Assembly: GCA_029242325.1 (NCBI GenBank)
Contig: JAQWUD010000006.1
Location: forward strand, 1-59,207
Direction: 5' to 3'
Length of the DNA: 59,207 bases
Origin: Luminiphilus sp.
GTDB taxonomy: Bacteria > Pseudomonadota > Gammaproteobacteria > Pseudomonadales > Halieaceae
Made by a program: the position numbers and the translations under genes. The notes below the pieces were generated by a model. The model was not told where the DNA came from. It saw only the letters and a list, made by a program, of their open reading frames with translations, and searched no databases. This document shows positions 46,074 to 55,376 of the stretch, in pieces (positions within the stretch are counted from its first letter, which is position 1; each line of letters starts with the position of its first letter).

Positions 46074-46427
46074 CTAACGAACCTCTGAAAAAAAGGACAA
46101 CTTCTTCTCACCCTCTGCGGTGTAAACCGGCTCCCCCCGCTCAACCAGATAGGCTTGATGGGTACTGGAAACTATTCCCACGCCCTGCAACAACGAGGCC
46201 ATACGGTCGTAGTACGGATGCTGAAAATGTGCCGTCAAGCTCTCGCTGTCTTGCCACAACTCGTATACCTGCATGCGCGCGGGCACTGCCGGGTCTGGAG
46301 CAAAACAGTAATCGTAACATCCTGCCTCCTCCTCCCGGGTCAGCCGCTGCACCTCGGCAACCATTGATACGGCGTAATCACGATCCTCCTGACTGGCAAA
46401 TTCCAGCGCGGCCACAACAATAATCAT
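46074..46427 (-). CDS. Antibiotic-biosynthesis-monooxygenase-domain protein
   Basis: A 117-residue dimeric ferredoxin-like fold (MIIVVAALEFASQEDRDYAV, MQVYELWQDSESLTAHFQHP). It resembles ABM/quinol-monooxygenase-type proteins. The start ATG 46427 is preceded by a G9 run that takes the position of the ribosome binding site. Confidence 0.75.
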   Translation of the reverse strand: MIIVVAALEFASQEDRDYAVSMVAEVQRLTREEEAGCYDYCFAPDPAVPARMQVYELWQDSESLTAHFQHPYYDRMASLLQGVGIVSSTHQAYLVERGEPVYTAEGEKKLSFFSEVR

Positions 46428-46431
46428 GAGT

Positions 46432-46440
46432 CCCCCCCCC
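46432..46440. repeat. C9/G9 homopolymer at the ABM gene ribosome binding site
   Basis: On the minus strand nine Gs end four bases before ATG 46427. They must act as, or replace, the Shine-Dalgarno sequence. Homopolymer length change would alter spacing and translation. Confidence 0.7.
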
Positions 46441-46521
46441 AGGATAACCACCATGTGGAGCGAACTTGCATTGGCCCTCGCTCACCCCGATGAGAAGGCG
46501 ACCAGTGAGTGAGATGTGTCA

Positions 46522-46896
46522 TCAAGGCAACCCCAGCCAGCCCAACAACGCCGTCGCACCCATTAAATACATGCCCGGCATTTTTAGAAGTCGCGAGTGT
46601 CCCAAAAGACTCAGCGATAAAAACAGCAGGGCGCCGAGCCCGTTACCCAACAAAACAGGATGCGCTAACAAGGCCCATTCAGGTTCGATGGCTACACAGA
46701 TAAGCGAACCTCCGCTCACCACCAGAAAGACCGTGAACATTTGCCATGACACCGCGCTCAATGACCCCATCAAGGGATCTAGATCACTGGCGCTGATGTT
46801 ACTCAGATAAATTTTCCCTCCCACATAGCCGTGAAAGACGGCACCACCCGCTGCAATCAGTGCCGCGATTATCAACAACCACTGTTCCACTACCAT
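46522..46896 (-). CDS. Small four-helix membrane protein
   Basis: A 124-residue protein with four hydrophobic segments (WLLIIAALIAAGGAVFHGYV, MFTVFLVVSGGSLICVAI, LLGNGLGALLFLSLSLL, YLMGATALLGWLGL). Not recognised. Same strand as its neighbours. Confidence 0.65.
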   Translation of the reverse strand: MVVEQWLLIIAALIAAGGAVFHGYVGGKIYLSNISASDLDPLMGSLSAVSWQMFTVFLVVSGGSLICVAIEPEWALLAHPVLLGNGLGALLFLSLSLLGHSRLLKMPGMYLMGATALLGWLGLP

Positions 46897-47035
46897 CTCC
46901 TTCGTTTTGCCGGCTTATCTGTGCCCATGTAGTCAACTACCAACCACAACCTATGAGACAAGCCAGCTTGCCATACTTGGCATCCGATCAGTGTTCGCCC
47001 ATACAAAAACGCACGGAAGGCCCTTGGCATGGAGC

Positions 47036-47326
47036 TCACGAGTCATTCGCATCTGTAGGGTCGGCACGCCAGGGCAGGAGGCGCGGGCTGCCCGTCTGAA
47101 ACCGCAAGAATCCCGCCACCCCTCCCCAGACCAAGAGCAAATACGGCGTATCCGATATGAGATCCAGCGCCCAGTCACGATCATCAGATAAACCAGCCGC
47201 TATCTGCTCAGCAGAGAGGGTAATGCCGTGATGATAAGACGCCAGGATGGGAATGAATTTCAGGACGGCAGCCACGACCAAACCAAAGTTTAACCACGCA
47301 AGCAGCTCGGCTGATTTACGCCTCAT
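47036..47326 (-). CDS. Small membrane protein
   Basis: A 96-residue protein with an N-terminal hydrophobic helix and a second near residues 60-75 (YLLLVWGGVAGFL). Not recognised. Confidence 0.5.
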   Translation of the reverse strand: MRRKSAELLAWLNFGLVVAAVLKFIPILASYHHGITLSAEQIAAGLSDDRDWALDLISDTPYLLLVWGGVAGFLRFQTGSPRLLPWRADPTDANDS

Positions 47327-47422
47327 CTTTACAGCCCTGTTGATTCAATAATGCAGCCCAGCGCGGCGCTTGCCTTTGAGGCGGCTTACGCGGGCACGCC
47401 CTAGCGCAAGTCGCCGGAGTAT

Positions 47423-48073
47423 TCATAGCAAGGTAGCGTCTGCGGCGAGTAACCCGGTGAGCAGGCGGTTGAACACCACAGCCAGGTTATTGGCGGGTAG
47501 CTGCAGGACTGTCTGGCACTCGAAATCGTGGCGCTCGGCCACTGCCACCACGGCTTCCAGGTCGCGCACACCCCAGTGGGGATCGCGAGCACGCAGGTTT
47601 TCGTCGAAAGCGGCATTGGAATACGCTGTGTGCTCCCCGCGGCGTTTGAAAGGTCCATACAACACCACCACTCCAGAGGTCTCCAGCAAGCGACTTGCGC
47701 CGGAAAATAGCGCGTCACAGCATGGCCAGGGGGCGATATGCAGCATGTTGATATTGACGATGGCCGTTACAGGTACGGGTAGCTCACGTCCTTCTACAGG
47801 CCATACGTTAGCCAAAACATCGATTTGCTCCGGCGTTAGCAGGGTCTCGCAGTGAACCTCCATCGCCCAGCTTTTGATCGATGCAAGGCTCTCTTCATCC
47901 ACATCGGTCGGTAGCCAGTATCGTGGTGCAAGATGAGGGGCGAAAAAAGCGGCATGCTGGCCCGTTCCTGCGGCGATCTCGAGCACCGTACCCTGATTCG
48001 GCAGGTAGGCCTGTAAGACATCAAGTAACGGGTCTCTGTTACGTTCGGTAGCGGGCGCAAAACGCTTTGTCAT
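47423..48073 (-). CDS. DUF938-family SAM-dependent methyltransferase-like protein
   Basis: The 216-residue protein has VLEIAAGTGQHAAFFAPHLA (motif I), LPTDVDEESLASI, INMLHIAPW and YGPFKRRGEHTA. These are DUF938 family hallmarks; substrate unknown. Starts at ATG 48073. Confidence 0.88.
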   Translation of the reverse strand: MTKRFAPATERNRDPLLDVLQAYLPNQGTVLEIAAGTGQHAAFFAPHLAPRYWLPTDVDEESLASIKSWAMEVHCETLLTPEQIDVLANVWPVEGRELPVPVTAIVNINMLHIAPWPCCDALFSGASRLLETSGVVVLYGPFKRRGEHTAYSNAAFDENLRARDPHWGVRDLEAVVAVAERHDFECQTVLQLPANNLAVVFNRLLTGLLAADATLL

Positions 48074-48178
48074 GTCGAGTAATGGTTGGCTTTTAAAACA
48101 CGGATCACGGTTAACGTATGGAAAATGCGCACCCTTCGCTTGGCTCGCCCCCTCTTTGGATGCGGATTGACCATGGCA

Positions 48179-48313
48179 CTAGCCACTATCGGACAAAAAA
48201 ATGGCGATCGTGGGCAGCAATAAAATCAGTCCGCCCGCGACCAACACCAGCACCGCCAGCCTGCCGCGCCACTTGGACTGGGCTTCAGGCGTCTCTTCAG
48301 GTAAATCTTTCAT
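48179..48313 (-). CDS. Small single-helix membrane protein
   Basis: The frame from ATG 48313 (GAGAG upstream) encodes 44 residues: MKDLPEETPEAQSKWRGRL then a single hydrophobic helix (AVLVLVAGGLILLLPTIAI). A longer frame to 48343 or beyond is possible. Such tiny inner-membrane proteins are common; function unknown. Confidence 0.5.
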   Translation of the reverse strand: MKDLPEETPEAQSKWRGRLAVLVLVAGGLILLLPTIAIFLSDSG

Positions 48314-48521
48314 CGATCTCTCAGTATCCCGATCTGATGACATGATGAGGCCGTAACCCATCATGAGCAAGATAGTCATACGTCGAGAACTGTCACTTTT
48401 TGCTCCAAAGAATGACAACCGGCTGGCCCCGGTGTCGCTACAATATGATTTATGATTCAGCGGTCGAGAATTGACCCCACGGCTATGGCCTTTGGTGGCC
48501 CCCACTGAACGGAGCGCAATA

Positions 48522-48923
48522 ATGAAGTTATATAAGGTTGGTTTTTTAATCTGTTCTTTGACGGCGGCAACTTCCAGCATTGCCGATGTCGTGGTTGATA
48601 TGTCGCAGGTAGAGGACTACACCCAATATCAAACTGACCTGCAGCAATGTGAGGGGCTCGCGGTGCAGAACCAGCCCGGTGCACCCCAGCGCGAGAGTGT
48701 GGCGGGTACTGCCGTCAAGGGCGCCGCGGTGGGCGCCGCAGCAGGCGCAATCAGCGGCGGCTCAGGCTCAAAAGCAGCTAAAAAAGGAGCAGGAATTGGC
48801 GTGATTGCCGCCGCCGGCCGCAATAGCCGAGAGCGCCGGCAGTCTGGTTCCAACGCCAAAACGCAGACCGACCAGGTCGTCAAAAACTGCATGAGAGGAC
48901 GCGGTTACAACGTGCTCAACTGA
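48522..48923 (+). CDS. Secreted glycine-zipper protein
   Basis: A 133-residue protein with a signal peptide (MKLYKVGFLICSLTAATSSI, then A) and a Gly/Ala-rich zipper (AGTAVKGAAVGAAAGAISGG) typical of outer-membrane-associated small proteins (the YMGG/OmpA-like zipper class). GGAG lies eight bases before ATG 48522. C-terminus has one of two cysteines (KNCMRGRGY). Confidence 0.75.
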   Translation: MKLYKVGFLICSLTAATSSIADVVVDMSQVEDYTQYQTDLQQCEGLAVQNQPGAPQRESVAGTAVKGAAVGAAAGAISGGSGSKAAKKGAGIGVIAAAGRNSRERRQSGSNAKTQTDQVVKNCMRGRGYNVLN

Positions 48924-49015
48924 TCGCCAAGCCCCTCGTATCTGAGGAAACCAGACGGGGTCATTGACGCATAAGCGCGCGGGCGCCACTTCAGTTTGAC
49001 TAGATATATAGCCGG

Positions 49016-50209
49016 TCAGATCGCGATCTCGCCGTGGGCTTTGCTAAAGGCTGCCACTGCTTGATCCAGGTTCCCCCGGGTGTGGCCTGCAGAAATCTGC
49101 ACCCGGATGCGCGCCTTGCCCTTTGGCACAACGGGGTAGAAAAAGCCAACCGCATAAATGCCCAGCTCCAGTAATCGCTCAGACATTTTTTGCGCTACCA
49201 CGGCATCGCCCAACATGACCGGAACGATGGGGTGATCTCCCTCCGGCACGGCAAAGCCGTGGGCCTGCATTTGCTCCCGAAAGTAACGCGTGTTGGCATG
49301 CAAGGTATCCCTCAGTGCGGTTGAAGCCTCCAGCATGTCGAGCACCTTGAGCGAGGCGGCGCAAATAGCGGGCGCGAGACTATTGGAAAAGAGATAGGGT
49401 CGGGAGCGCTGCCTGAGGATGTCCACAATCTCCCGACGCGCGGACGTGAATCCTCCCGAGCCGCCGCCCAGTGCTTTACCAAAAGTACCGGTGATGATAT
49501 CGACCCGATCCATTACACCTCGATACTCGTGCACACCGCGTCCCTGATCCCCCATGAAGCCGGTAGCGTGGCAATCGTCATGGTGCACCATCGCGCCAAA
49601 CTCATCAGCCAGATCGCAGATATGACCGAGTTGGGCCACTGTGCCATCCATCGAAAACACGCCATCGGTGGTGATCAGAATCCGTCGCGCGCCCGCATCG
49701 CGCGCTTCTGTTAACTTGGCTTGCAGATCGGCCATGTCGTTATTGCGATAGCGGTAGCGGGATGCTTTGCACAACCTCACCCCATCAATGATCGAGGCGT
49801 GGTTCAGTTCATCAGAGATAACCGCGTCCTCCGGGCCAAGGATGGTTTCGAACAGGCCAGTATTAGCATCGAAACAGGCGGCATAAAGAACCGTATCCTC
49901 CATGCCCAGAAACCGGCTGACCCTTTGCTCAAGCGCCTTATGAATGCCTTGTGTGCCGCAAATAAAACGCACTGAGGCGGCACCAAAACCCCACTCATCC
50001 AGACTATCTCGCGCCGCCGCCATCACATCGGCATTATTAGCCAAACCAAGATAATTGTTGGCGCACATGTTGACCACATTGGCGCCCCCCTCAAGCGTGA
50101 TATCGTTCTTTTGATCTGACGCGATCACCCGCTCGGTTTTCCACAGACCTGCTGCTTTAATCTCTGCGATCTCTGCGGTGTAACTCTCTCTTACAGATTG
50201 GTAACTCAT
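49016..50209 (-). CDS. kbl: Glycine C-acetyltransferase (2-amino-3-ketobutyrate CoA ligase)
   Basis: The 397-residue PLP enzyme matches Kbl along its length ([60 protein letters not shown] Lys in [13 protein letters not shown]). It converts 2-amino-3-ketobutyrate and CoA to glycine and acetyl-CoA. One base separates it from the tdh stop, with GGAAAG as its ribosome binding site. Confidence 0.96.
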   Translation of the reverse strand: MSYQSVRESYTAEIAEIKAAGLWKTERVIASDQKNDITLEGGANVVNMCANNYLGLANNADVMAAARDSLDEWGFGAASVRFICGTQGIHKALEQRVSRFLGMEDTVLYAACFDANTGLFETILGPEDAVISDELNHASIIDGVRLCKASRYRYRNNDMADLQAKLTEARDAGARRILITTDGVFSMDGTVAQLGHICDLADEFGAMVHHDDCHATGFMGDQGRGVHEYRGVMDRVDIITGTFGKALGGGSGGFTSARREIVDILRQRSRPYLFSNSLAPAICAASLKVLDMLEASTALRDTLHANTRYFREQMQAHGFAVPEGDHPIVPVMLGDAVVAQKMSERLLELGIYAVGFFYPVVPKGKARIRVQISAGHTRGNLDQAVAAFSKAHGEIAI

Positions 50210-50210
50210 G

Positions 50211-51245
50211 TCAGTCTTTCCAGTCGAGGATGACTTTGCCAGATTGCCCTGAGCGCATAATGTCAAAGCCCTGCTGAAATTCGGTATAGTGGAATCGATG
50301 GGTGATGATGCGCTCGATCGGCAATCCGCTTTGCACCATCATTACCATCTTGTACCAGGTCTCATACATCTCACGGCCATAGATCCCCTTAATGTTCAGC
50401 CCCTTGAAGACAACATCGGTCCAGGAAATACCCGTGTCATCGGGCATCAGACCCAGCATGGCAATGCTGCCACCGTTAATCATCTTGCTCAGCACATCGC
50501 GAAATGCAGCGGGGGAGCCTGACATTTCCAGGCAGACATCAAACCCCTCAAGAATCCCCAAACTCTCCATAAAATGCTGGGTAATCTCTTGCTTGGCCAC
50601 GTTGATGGGCTGGACTCGAGGTACGATCCGCTTCGCAAGATCAAGGCGATATTCGTTGACGTCTGTAAGAATCACATTCCGCGCGCCGCAATGCCCGGCC
50701 ACCATCGCCGCCATGATTCCGATTGGGCCAGCGCCAGTGATGATCACATCCTCACCCACCATGTTGAAAGACAGTGCCGTGTGTACGGCATTGCCATAGG
50801 GGTCAAAAATACTGAGGAGATCCGTCGGGATGTACACATTGGGACGAAAAACGTTAGTCGCCGGGATCACGACATATTCTGCAAAGGCGCCATCGCGATT
50901 AACACCCACTCCCTCTGTGTTTGGGCACAGGTGCAATCGCCCCGCTAGGCAATTGCGGCACCGGCCACACACCACATGGCCCTCTCCGGACACAATGTCC
51001 CCGACCTGCAAACCGGCCACATTCGCGCCCAGTTCGACGATCTCTCCGGCATACTCATGCCCAGCTGTCATCGGAACAGGTATCGTTTTCTGGGCCCACG
51101 CGTCCCAGTTATAAATGTGGACATCGGTACCACAAATCGCGGTTTTATGGACCTTGATCATGACGTCGTTACCGCCTACCTCCGGTATCGGGACGTCCTC
51201 GAGCCACAAGCCCTCTTCGGCGCGTTTTTTAACCAGTGCTTTCAT
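50211..51245 (-). CDS. tdh: L-threonine 3-dehydrogenase
   Basis: The 344-residue zinc MDR enzyme has [29 protein letters not shown], a structural zinc four-cysteine set ([15 protein letters not shown]) and [17 protein letters not shown]. It oxidises threonine to 2-amino-3-ketobutyrate with NAD. Operon partner kbl follows immediately. Confidence 0.97.
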   Translation of the reverse strand: MKALVKKRAEEGLWLEDVPIPEVGGNDVMIKVHKTAICGTDVHIYNWDAWAQKTIPVPMTAGHEYAGEIVELGANVAGLQVGDIVSGEGHVVCGRCRNCLAGRLHLCPNTEGVGVNRDGAFAEYVVIPATNVFRPNVYIPTDLLSIFDPYGNAVHTALSFNMVGEDVIITGAGPIGIMAAMVAGHCGARNVILTDVNEYRLDLAKRIVPRVQPINVAKQEITQHFMESLGILEGFDVCLEMSGSPAAFRDVLSKMINGGSIAMLGLMPDDTGISWTDVVFKGLNIKGIYGREMYETWYKMVMMVQSGLPIERIITHRFHYTEFQQGFDIMRSGQSGKVILDWKD

Positions 51246-51355
51246 GGGAGAACCCGTTCAAATAGTGCTGCTGATGTGGCTTTTTATGCATGCTGAGGCC
51301 TTTTGGATGCCTCAAAATTAGATTTTTCCCCGCGGGCAATCCGGTCCGGCGAAGG

Positions 51356-51736
51356 TTACTTGGGCTCAATCATCAAATAAGACACTACTGTCGTGCCAGT
51401 GTTGACCACCTCGTGCCACTCGACCCCCTGGCTTGAAAAATAACTACCCGTTGCCAGCGCGGCTTCCCGGGTGCCGGCCGCATCGGTGATGCGCATAGTA
51501 CCTCCAGACAGGGCGTAACCGAAATGTCTGGCATGGAAATGGCGCTCATGGCCGACACCGGGCTGAAAAACGCATCGGAAAACTCGGATTTCCGCGGTTT
51601 CCTGCAACGTCTCGCAGACACTCTCCCCCTGCCATCCCGCCTCAACGGGGTCGGGTAGGGGTTGGGCGAGGGCCAGTGGCCCCGCCCGGGACATCATTGC
51701 AAGCAATAAAACGGTTCCTGAGGTGCGCAACTGCAT
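51356..51736 (-). CDS. Secreted cupin-like protein
   Basis: The 126-residue protein has a signal peptide and a cupin with HERHFHARHFGYALSGG and WHEVVNTG. It lies 79 bases downstream of the CpcT-like gene. A second secreted cupin is at 25759. Ligand unknown. Confidence 0.7.
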   Translation of the reverse strand: MQLRTSGTVLLLAMMSRAGPLALAQPLPDPVEAGWQGESVCETLQETAEIRVFRCVFQPGVGHERHFHARHFGYALSGGTMRITDAAGTREAALATGSYFSSQGVEWHEVVNTGTTVVSYLMIEPK

Positions 51737-51815
51737 ATTGAGATCTCGGTTTGTCAGGAGCGAAAGTGTGTCATAGCGGCTACAGGCTCCTGGTAACGTC
51801 AATGGGGCATTAACT

Positions 51816-52772
51816 CTAGCGCTGTGCCAGCGTGCAGCTGGCCTGCATCCACCGGAGATTTATGCCAATTCGCTCAGCGCTCGGGTCAGCCCACGCATAC
51901 GACACCGCGCGATCCTCGTCCGGCCGATGAGCATAAAGCACTAGAGAAGGTCGATTCGGATCATAGGGCCAGCGCACGTTACGCATCTTAATGCCCACCT
52001 GCTGAGGGTCTGCCTCATCGGTACTTAGCCAGACCATACCCCCCTGATCGTATATCTCTAGCCCGCTTTGAAAGGTCCACTCACCATCGCGACGCATCGC
52101 GGTCATCCAACACTCGAATCGTCTGGCCTTCAGCAGCTTTACGGGCACGTCTCTAGAGTGATTGTCTGACTGCTCATGTGCAGCATTGCGTGCGCCCTCG
52201 TGCATCCACAGCGCCTCATCAGTAAGAAGAAAATGATGATCGATGATGGCCTGTGTAGCGGCGCGCTGTTCGTCATTGGCGCAGGCGTCCATTGTCGTGC
52301 TGCCCGTGAAGTGGTTAGCCCGGCGCGTCCACAAGACATCGCAGACCGAAGCGGTATGAGCCGCATGAGGAGTCAAGCGCTCTGGGTCACTGTGTTCAGA
52401 ATCAGTAGCTTTGTGTGCGTCGTTTGGTAGGTAGGTCGTCATCCTGATGGCGTTCCTTGCGTAGTCAGGGCGAAAAGAGTATCGGGCCTGCACGGCTACT
52501 TGTGCGGGATCATCATTCCACTGCTGCCGCAGCGTAAAAACATGCTGCCCGACTGTCGGCAACGCTGTACGCTCGATAAACTGGCGGATGCGCTGATGTC
52601 GCCGTCCCTGCGGGATTGCCTGCTCTTCCTCGAAATAAACTTGCTCTTGATTGTCGTAGACGCCCGGGAGCCACTCCATCAGGATGCGGAAGTCCTTATC
52701 GAGAACAGCCGCCTCATCAGCGCGTGAATGAACCGCCACCACGTAAAGTACTGCCCATGCCAGCCGTCTCAT
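51816..52772 (-). CDS. CpcT/CpeT-like secreted protein
   Basis: The 318-residue protein has a signal peptide, EWLPGVYDNQEQVYFE near the N-terminus, YSFRPDYARNAIRMTTY, and the CDVLWTRRANHFTGSTTMDAC block with a conserved cysteine pair. These fit the CpcT/CpeT family, known as phycobiliprotein chromophore lyases in cyanobacteria but also found, with no known pigment role, in other bacteria. GGAGGG lies four bases before ATG 52772. Confidence 0.75.
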   Translation of the reverse strand: MRRLAWAVLYVVAVHSRADEAAVLDKDFRILMEWLPGVYDNQEQVYFEEEQAIPQGRRHQRIRQFIERTALPTVGQHVFTLRQQWNDDPAQVAVQARYSFRPDYARNAIRMTTYLPNDAHKATDSEHSDPERLTPHAAHTASVCDVLWTRRANHFTGSTTMDACANDEQRAATQAIIDHHFLLTDEALWMHEGARNAAHEQSDNHSRDVPVKLLKARRFECWMTAMRRDGEWTFQSGLEIYDQGGMVWLSTDEADPQQVGIKMRNVRWPYDPNRPSLVLYAHRPDEDRAVSYAWADPSAERIGINLRWMQASCTLAQR

Positions 52773-52988
52773 AAACCCTCCATTGCCCAATGAACCCGCG
52801 CAGTCGCGCACATTGTCGTAACATCAGCCAGTAGGGTCGCACCACAGGGTGGCTTTCACCAGCACCACAGGCATTGCCTTTGCCTCAATTTGAACCTAGG
52901 TTTGACGATAAAAATTCAAATACTGCACCCGAAAGGCCGGCATTGCCGCGTGCAGCCAGCTATTGAGGCCGATAAGGGGACCAACTTT

Positions 52989-54167
52989 ATGAAACCACTC
53001 GAAGGCATCACCATTCTTGAATTCTCCACCATGATTACCGCGGCACTGGCGAGCATGATGCTGGCCGAGCAAGGGGCACGCGTCATCAAGATCGAACCCA
53101 AGGAGATGGGAGATCCAATGCGCTACATTGGCGCGAGAAAGGGGGATATTTCCTCGCTCTTTGCAGGCTGTAACCGAGGTAAAGAATCACTCGCCATCGA
53201 TCTCAAAAGCGCATCTGGTCAGGCAGTGATTCGCGACATGATTCCACAGGCTGACGTGGTGATTCATAACTTCCGGCCCGGCACAATGGAGGCGATGGGT
53301 CTGGGTAATGACGCGCTAATGGCGATGAATCCCCGACTGATTTACACCGCAATTTCGGGCTTCGGTACCGAGGGACCGCTTCGTCGAGCACCCGCTTACG
53401 ATCCGATCATTCAGGCTCACTCAGGTATGGCAGCCACTCAAGGTACGGATGAGGCGCCGACCTTTATCCGTTCACTACTGTGCGACAAAATCACCGCCTA
53501 CACAGCGAGCCAGGCAGTCACCAGCGCGCTATTTGCTCGCGAGCGCAGTGGCGAAGGCCAGCTGATTGATCTTTCCATGCTGGACGCGGGCCTGTTCTTT
53601 ATATTCCCCGACGGCTTCCAGAATCACGCGCTGCTGGGCGAGGACGTGACACCCGGAGGGCTACTGATCGACATCCTCTACGACCTCACCCTCACAAAAG
53701 ACGGGGGCATCACGGTTGCCGCAGCGAATCAGGAAATGCAGGGACGCATGCTCAACGCCATTGGGCTACTCCATCTTCTCGAGGACGAACGATTTAACTC
53801 CATGAAAAAACTGATAGAGAATCTTGCTACTTTTCGGGAATTAATCGCCGAGAAATGCCTGCAATATACCAGCGATGAGTTGCTTGCCCTGTTACGTGAC
53901 GCAGAAGTGCCCTGTGCAAAGTGTCTGACGCGCGATGAGACGCTGGCCCAAGCCCAATTGGAGGCCAACGACAGCATCGACACAGTGAACCACCCGCATC
54001 TGGGGAAGTTGCGCATTGTGAAAGCGCCACCCCGATTTGGCGGTAAACGGTTGGAGCCCTCGCGACCGGTACCCGCCCACGGAGAGCACTCTGCTGAGGT
54101 GCTCAGCTCTTTTAACCTGAGTGGAGGGCGAATCAACGAGTTGAAAGCAAGTGGTGTGCTCGGCTGA
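52989..54167 (+). CDS. CaiB/BaiF family CoA transferase
   Basis: The 392-residue class III CoA transferase starts at ATG 52989 (AAGGGGA upstream) and shows GITILEFSTMITAALASMML, ARVIKIEP, NRGKESLAIDLKS, VVIHNFRPGTMEAMGLG, SGFGTEGP and the catalytic Asp region DLSMLDAGLFF. It moves CoA between carboxylic acids, here of unknown identity. Confidence 0.92.
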   Translation: MKPLEGITILEFSTMITAALASMMLAEQGARVIKIEPKEMGDPMRYIGARKGDISSLFAGCNRGKESLAIDLKSASGQAVIRDMIPQADVVIHNFRPGTMEAMGLGNDALMAMNPRLIYTAISGFGTEGPLRRAPAYDPIIQAHSGMAATQGTDEAPTFIRSLLCDKITAYTASQAVTSALFARERSGEGQLIDLSMLDAGLFFIFPDGFQNHALLGEDVTPGGLLIDILYDLTLTKDGGITVAAANQEMQGRMLNAIGLLHLLEDERFNSMKKLIENLATFRELIAEKCLQYTSDELLALLRDAEVPCAKCLTRDETLAQAQLEANDSIDTVNHPHLGKLRIVKAPPRFGGKRLEPSRPVPAHGEHSAEVLSSFNLSGGRINELKASGVLG

Positions 54168-54182
54168 TTGGCTTTATCAGAA

Positions 54183-54923
54183 CTACAATTCGAACACCGA
54201 TAAAATCATCTCTCGATAAGCCTCGGGGCCAGACACAGAATACGGTCCTCGGTAGCCATACCAAGCCACTGAACCCGCTGCATCGATTGCCGTCGCCAAG
54301 GTAAAAAACCCCGACTCCTCCCAAGCCGTCAGCCATCCCAGCGTGAGAACGGTGGTCGCTACCCCTTGAGCAACGCTCTCTGCCGCCGTCACGCGCTGGC
54401 CGTCCGTCACCATAAAAATAACGACTTGGTTCTCGGCGAGACCTAGCTGAGCCAGCTCCTTTGCATGTAGCTCATGGGCTTCAGCATCGACGTCGATTCC
54501 ACGAGCAATACGCCTCAAGGTCGCAATGTATGCGGCGCGCTCAACGTCAGACATCTCTGGCCCAACGTAAATATCTTGAATCTGTTTGACGCTCTTACGC
54601 GAGTCAGGCCGGACCTGTGCGCCAGCTGTAGAAAGCGCCACCCGAACAGTGTTAAACCCCTTTGAATCAAGTAGAGCCGCCACATCGGCCAAAGCAGCGC
54701 CTTCCTCCATCGAGCAAAGCTTTGCATTGTAGGTCTGGTCCAGAGCGCCTTCGGATCCATTGTCGAGGACTGAGCAATCTTGCACCAAGATAATATCGAA
54801 GGCAGCTGCGCCGCCGTAAGCCTCTACTGTCTGATCAAAGCTTGCCTGCACTTGATTGGCAGTAAATAGGGACCCGACCAGACTGAACGCCAGTAGTTTT
54901 AACCCAACAACTCTCGTTACCAT
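54183..54923 (-). CDS. Secreted DUF1194-like (VWA-related) protein
   Basis: The 246-residue protein has a signal peptide and a DUF1194-like fold (AFDIILVQDCSVLDN, GFNTVRVALSTAGAQVRP, IVIFMVTDGQR is read as VVIFMVTDGQR). The usual MIDAS DxSxS is altered to QDCSV, so metal binding may be lost. GGGAGG precedes ATG 54923. Confidence 0.65.
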   Translation of the reverse strand: MVTRVVGLKLLAFSLVGSLFTANQVQASFDQTVEAYGGAAAFDIILVQDCSVLDNGSEGALDQTYNAKLCSMEEGAALADVAALLDSKGFNTVRVALSTAGAQVRPDSRKSVKQIQDIYVGPEMSDVERAAYIATLRRIARGIDVDAEAHELHAKELAQLGLAENQVVIFMVTDGQRVTAAESVAQGVATTVLTLGWLTAWEESGFFTLATAIDAAGSVAWYGYRGPYSVSGPEAYREMILSVFEL

Positions 54924-55160
54924 AATGAACCTCCCTTTTTTCGCGATAACCGCGCTGAGCGACTCGACAGCAAACTTAAATTGCAAAATAGAGCCACTTT
55001 AAAGCGCGACACACGTCAGCCGCGCGCGAACTTGGGCGGCATCCGTTATTGCGGCGTCGCTGCAACCTCCAGCGTCACCCATCGGCTGTCTGGGCAGCGG
55101 AGTTTCCGTATCTGCGTGCCGTTTCTTTCTACTTCGACGTCGGTCATTTTACAGCCCTGC

Positions 55161-55355
55161 TCAATCGGCCGCAGGCCCGGCGACTTGTGGTGGGGAGTCT
55201 GCAGTATCTGACGCCGCACCGTCTTCCTCGCCTGATTCAGCGTCGTCGTCGCCCACCGTCGTCTCCACCCAATCGTTAATCATTTCCTCGAATGAGAAAT
55301 CTTCTGTTGTCGCACAGCCTGCCATCACGGCCAGAAGCAAGGTGATTGAGCACAT
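55161..55355 (-). CDS. Small acidic lipoprotein
   Basis: A 64-residue protein with a lipobox (AVMAGC) and an acidic Asp/Glu/Ser tail. The frame ends at TGA 55161-55163, but one frame over there is a plausible continuation to TAA 55046-55048 (GCKMTDVEVERNGTQI..., LRCPDSRWVTLEV). So a frameshift may have truncated a longer protein with two cysteines. Confidence 0.55.
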   Translation of the reverse strand: MCSITLLLAVMAGCATTEDFSFEEMINDWVETTVGDDDAESGEEDGAASDTADSPPQVAGPAAD

Positions 55356-55376
55356 TTTACTATGCACCCGTGCGCT

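Noticed and set aside
51246-51355. Glycine riboswitch or threonine leader before tdh-kbl
   Set aside because: No recognisable aptamer or leader peptide in the short upstream region.
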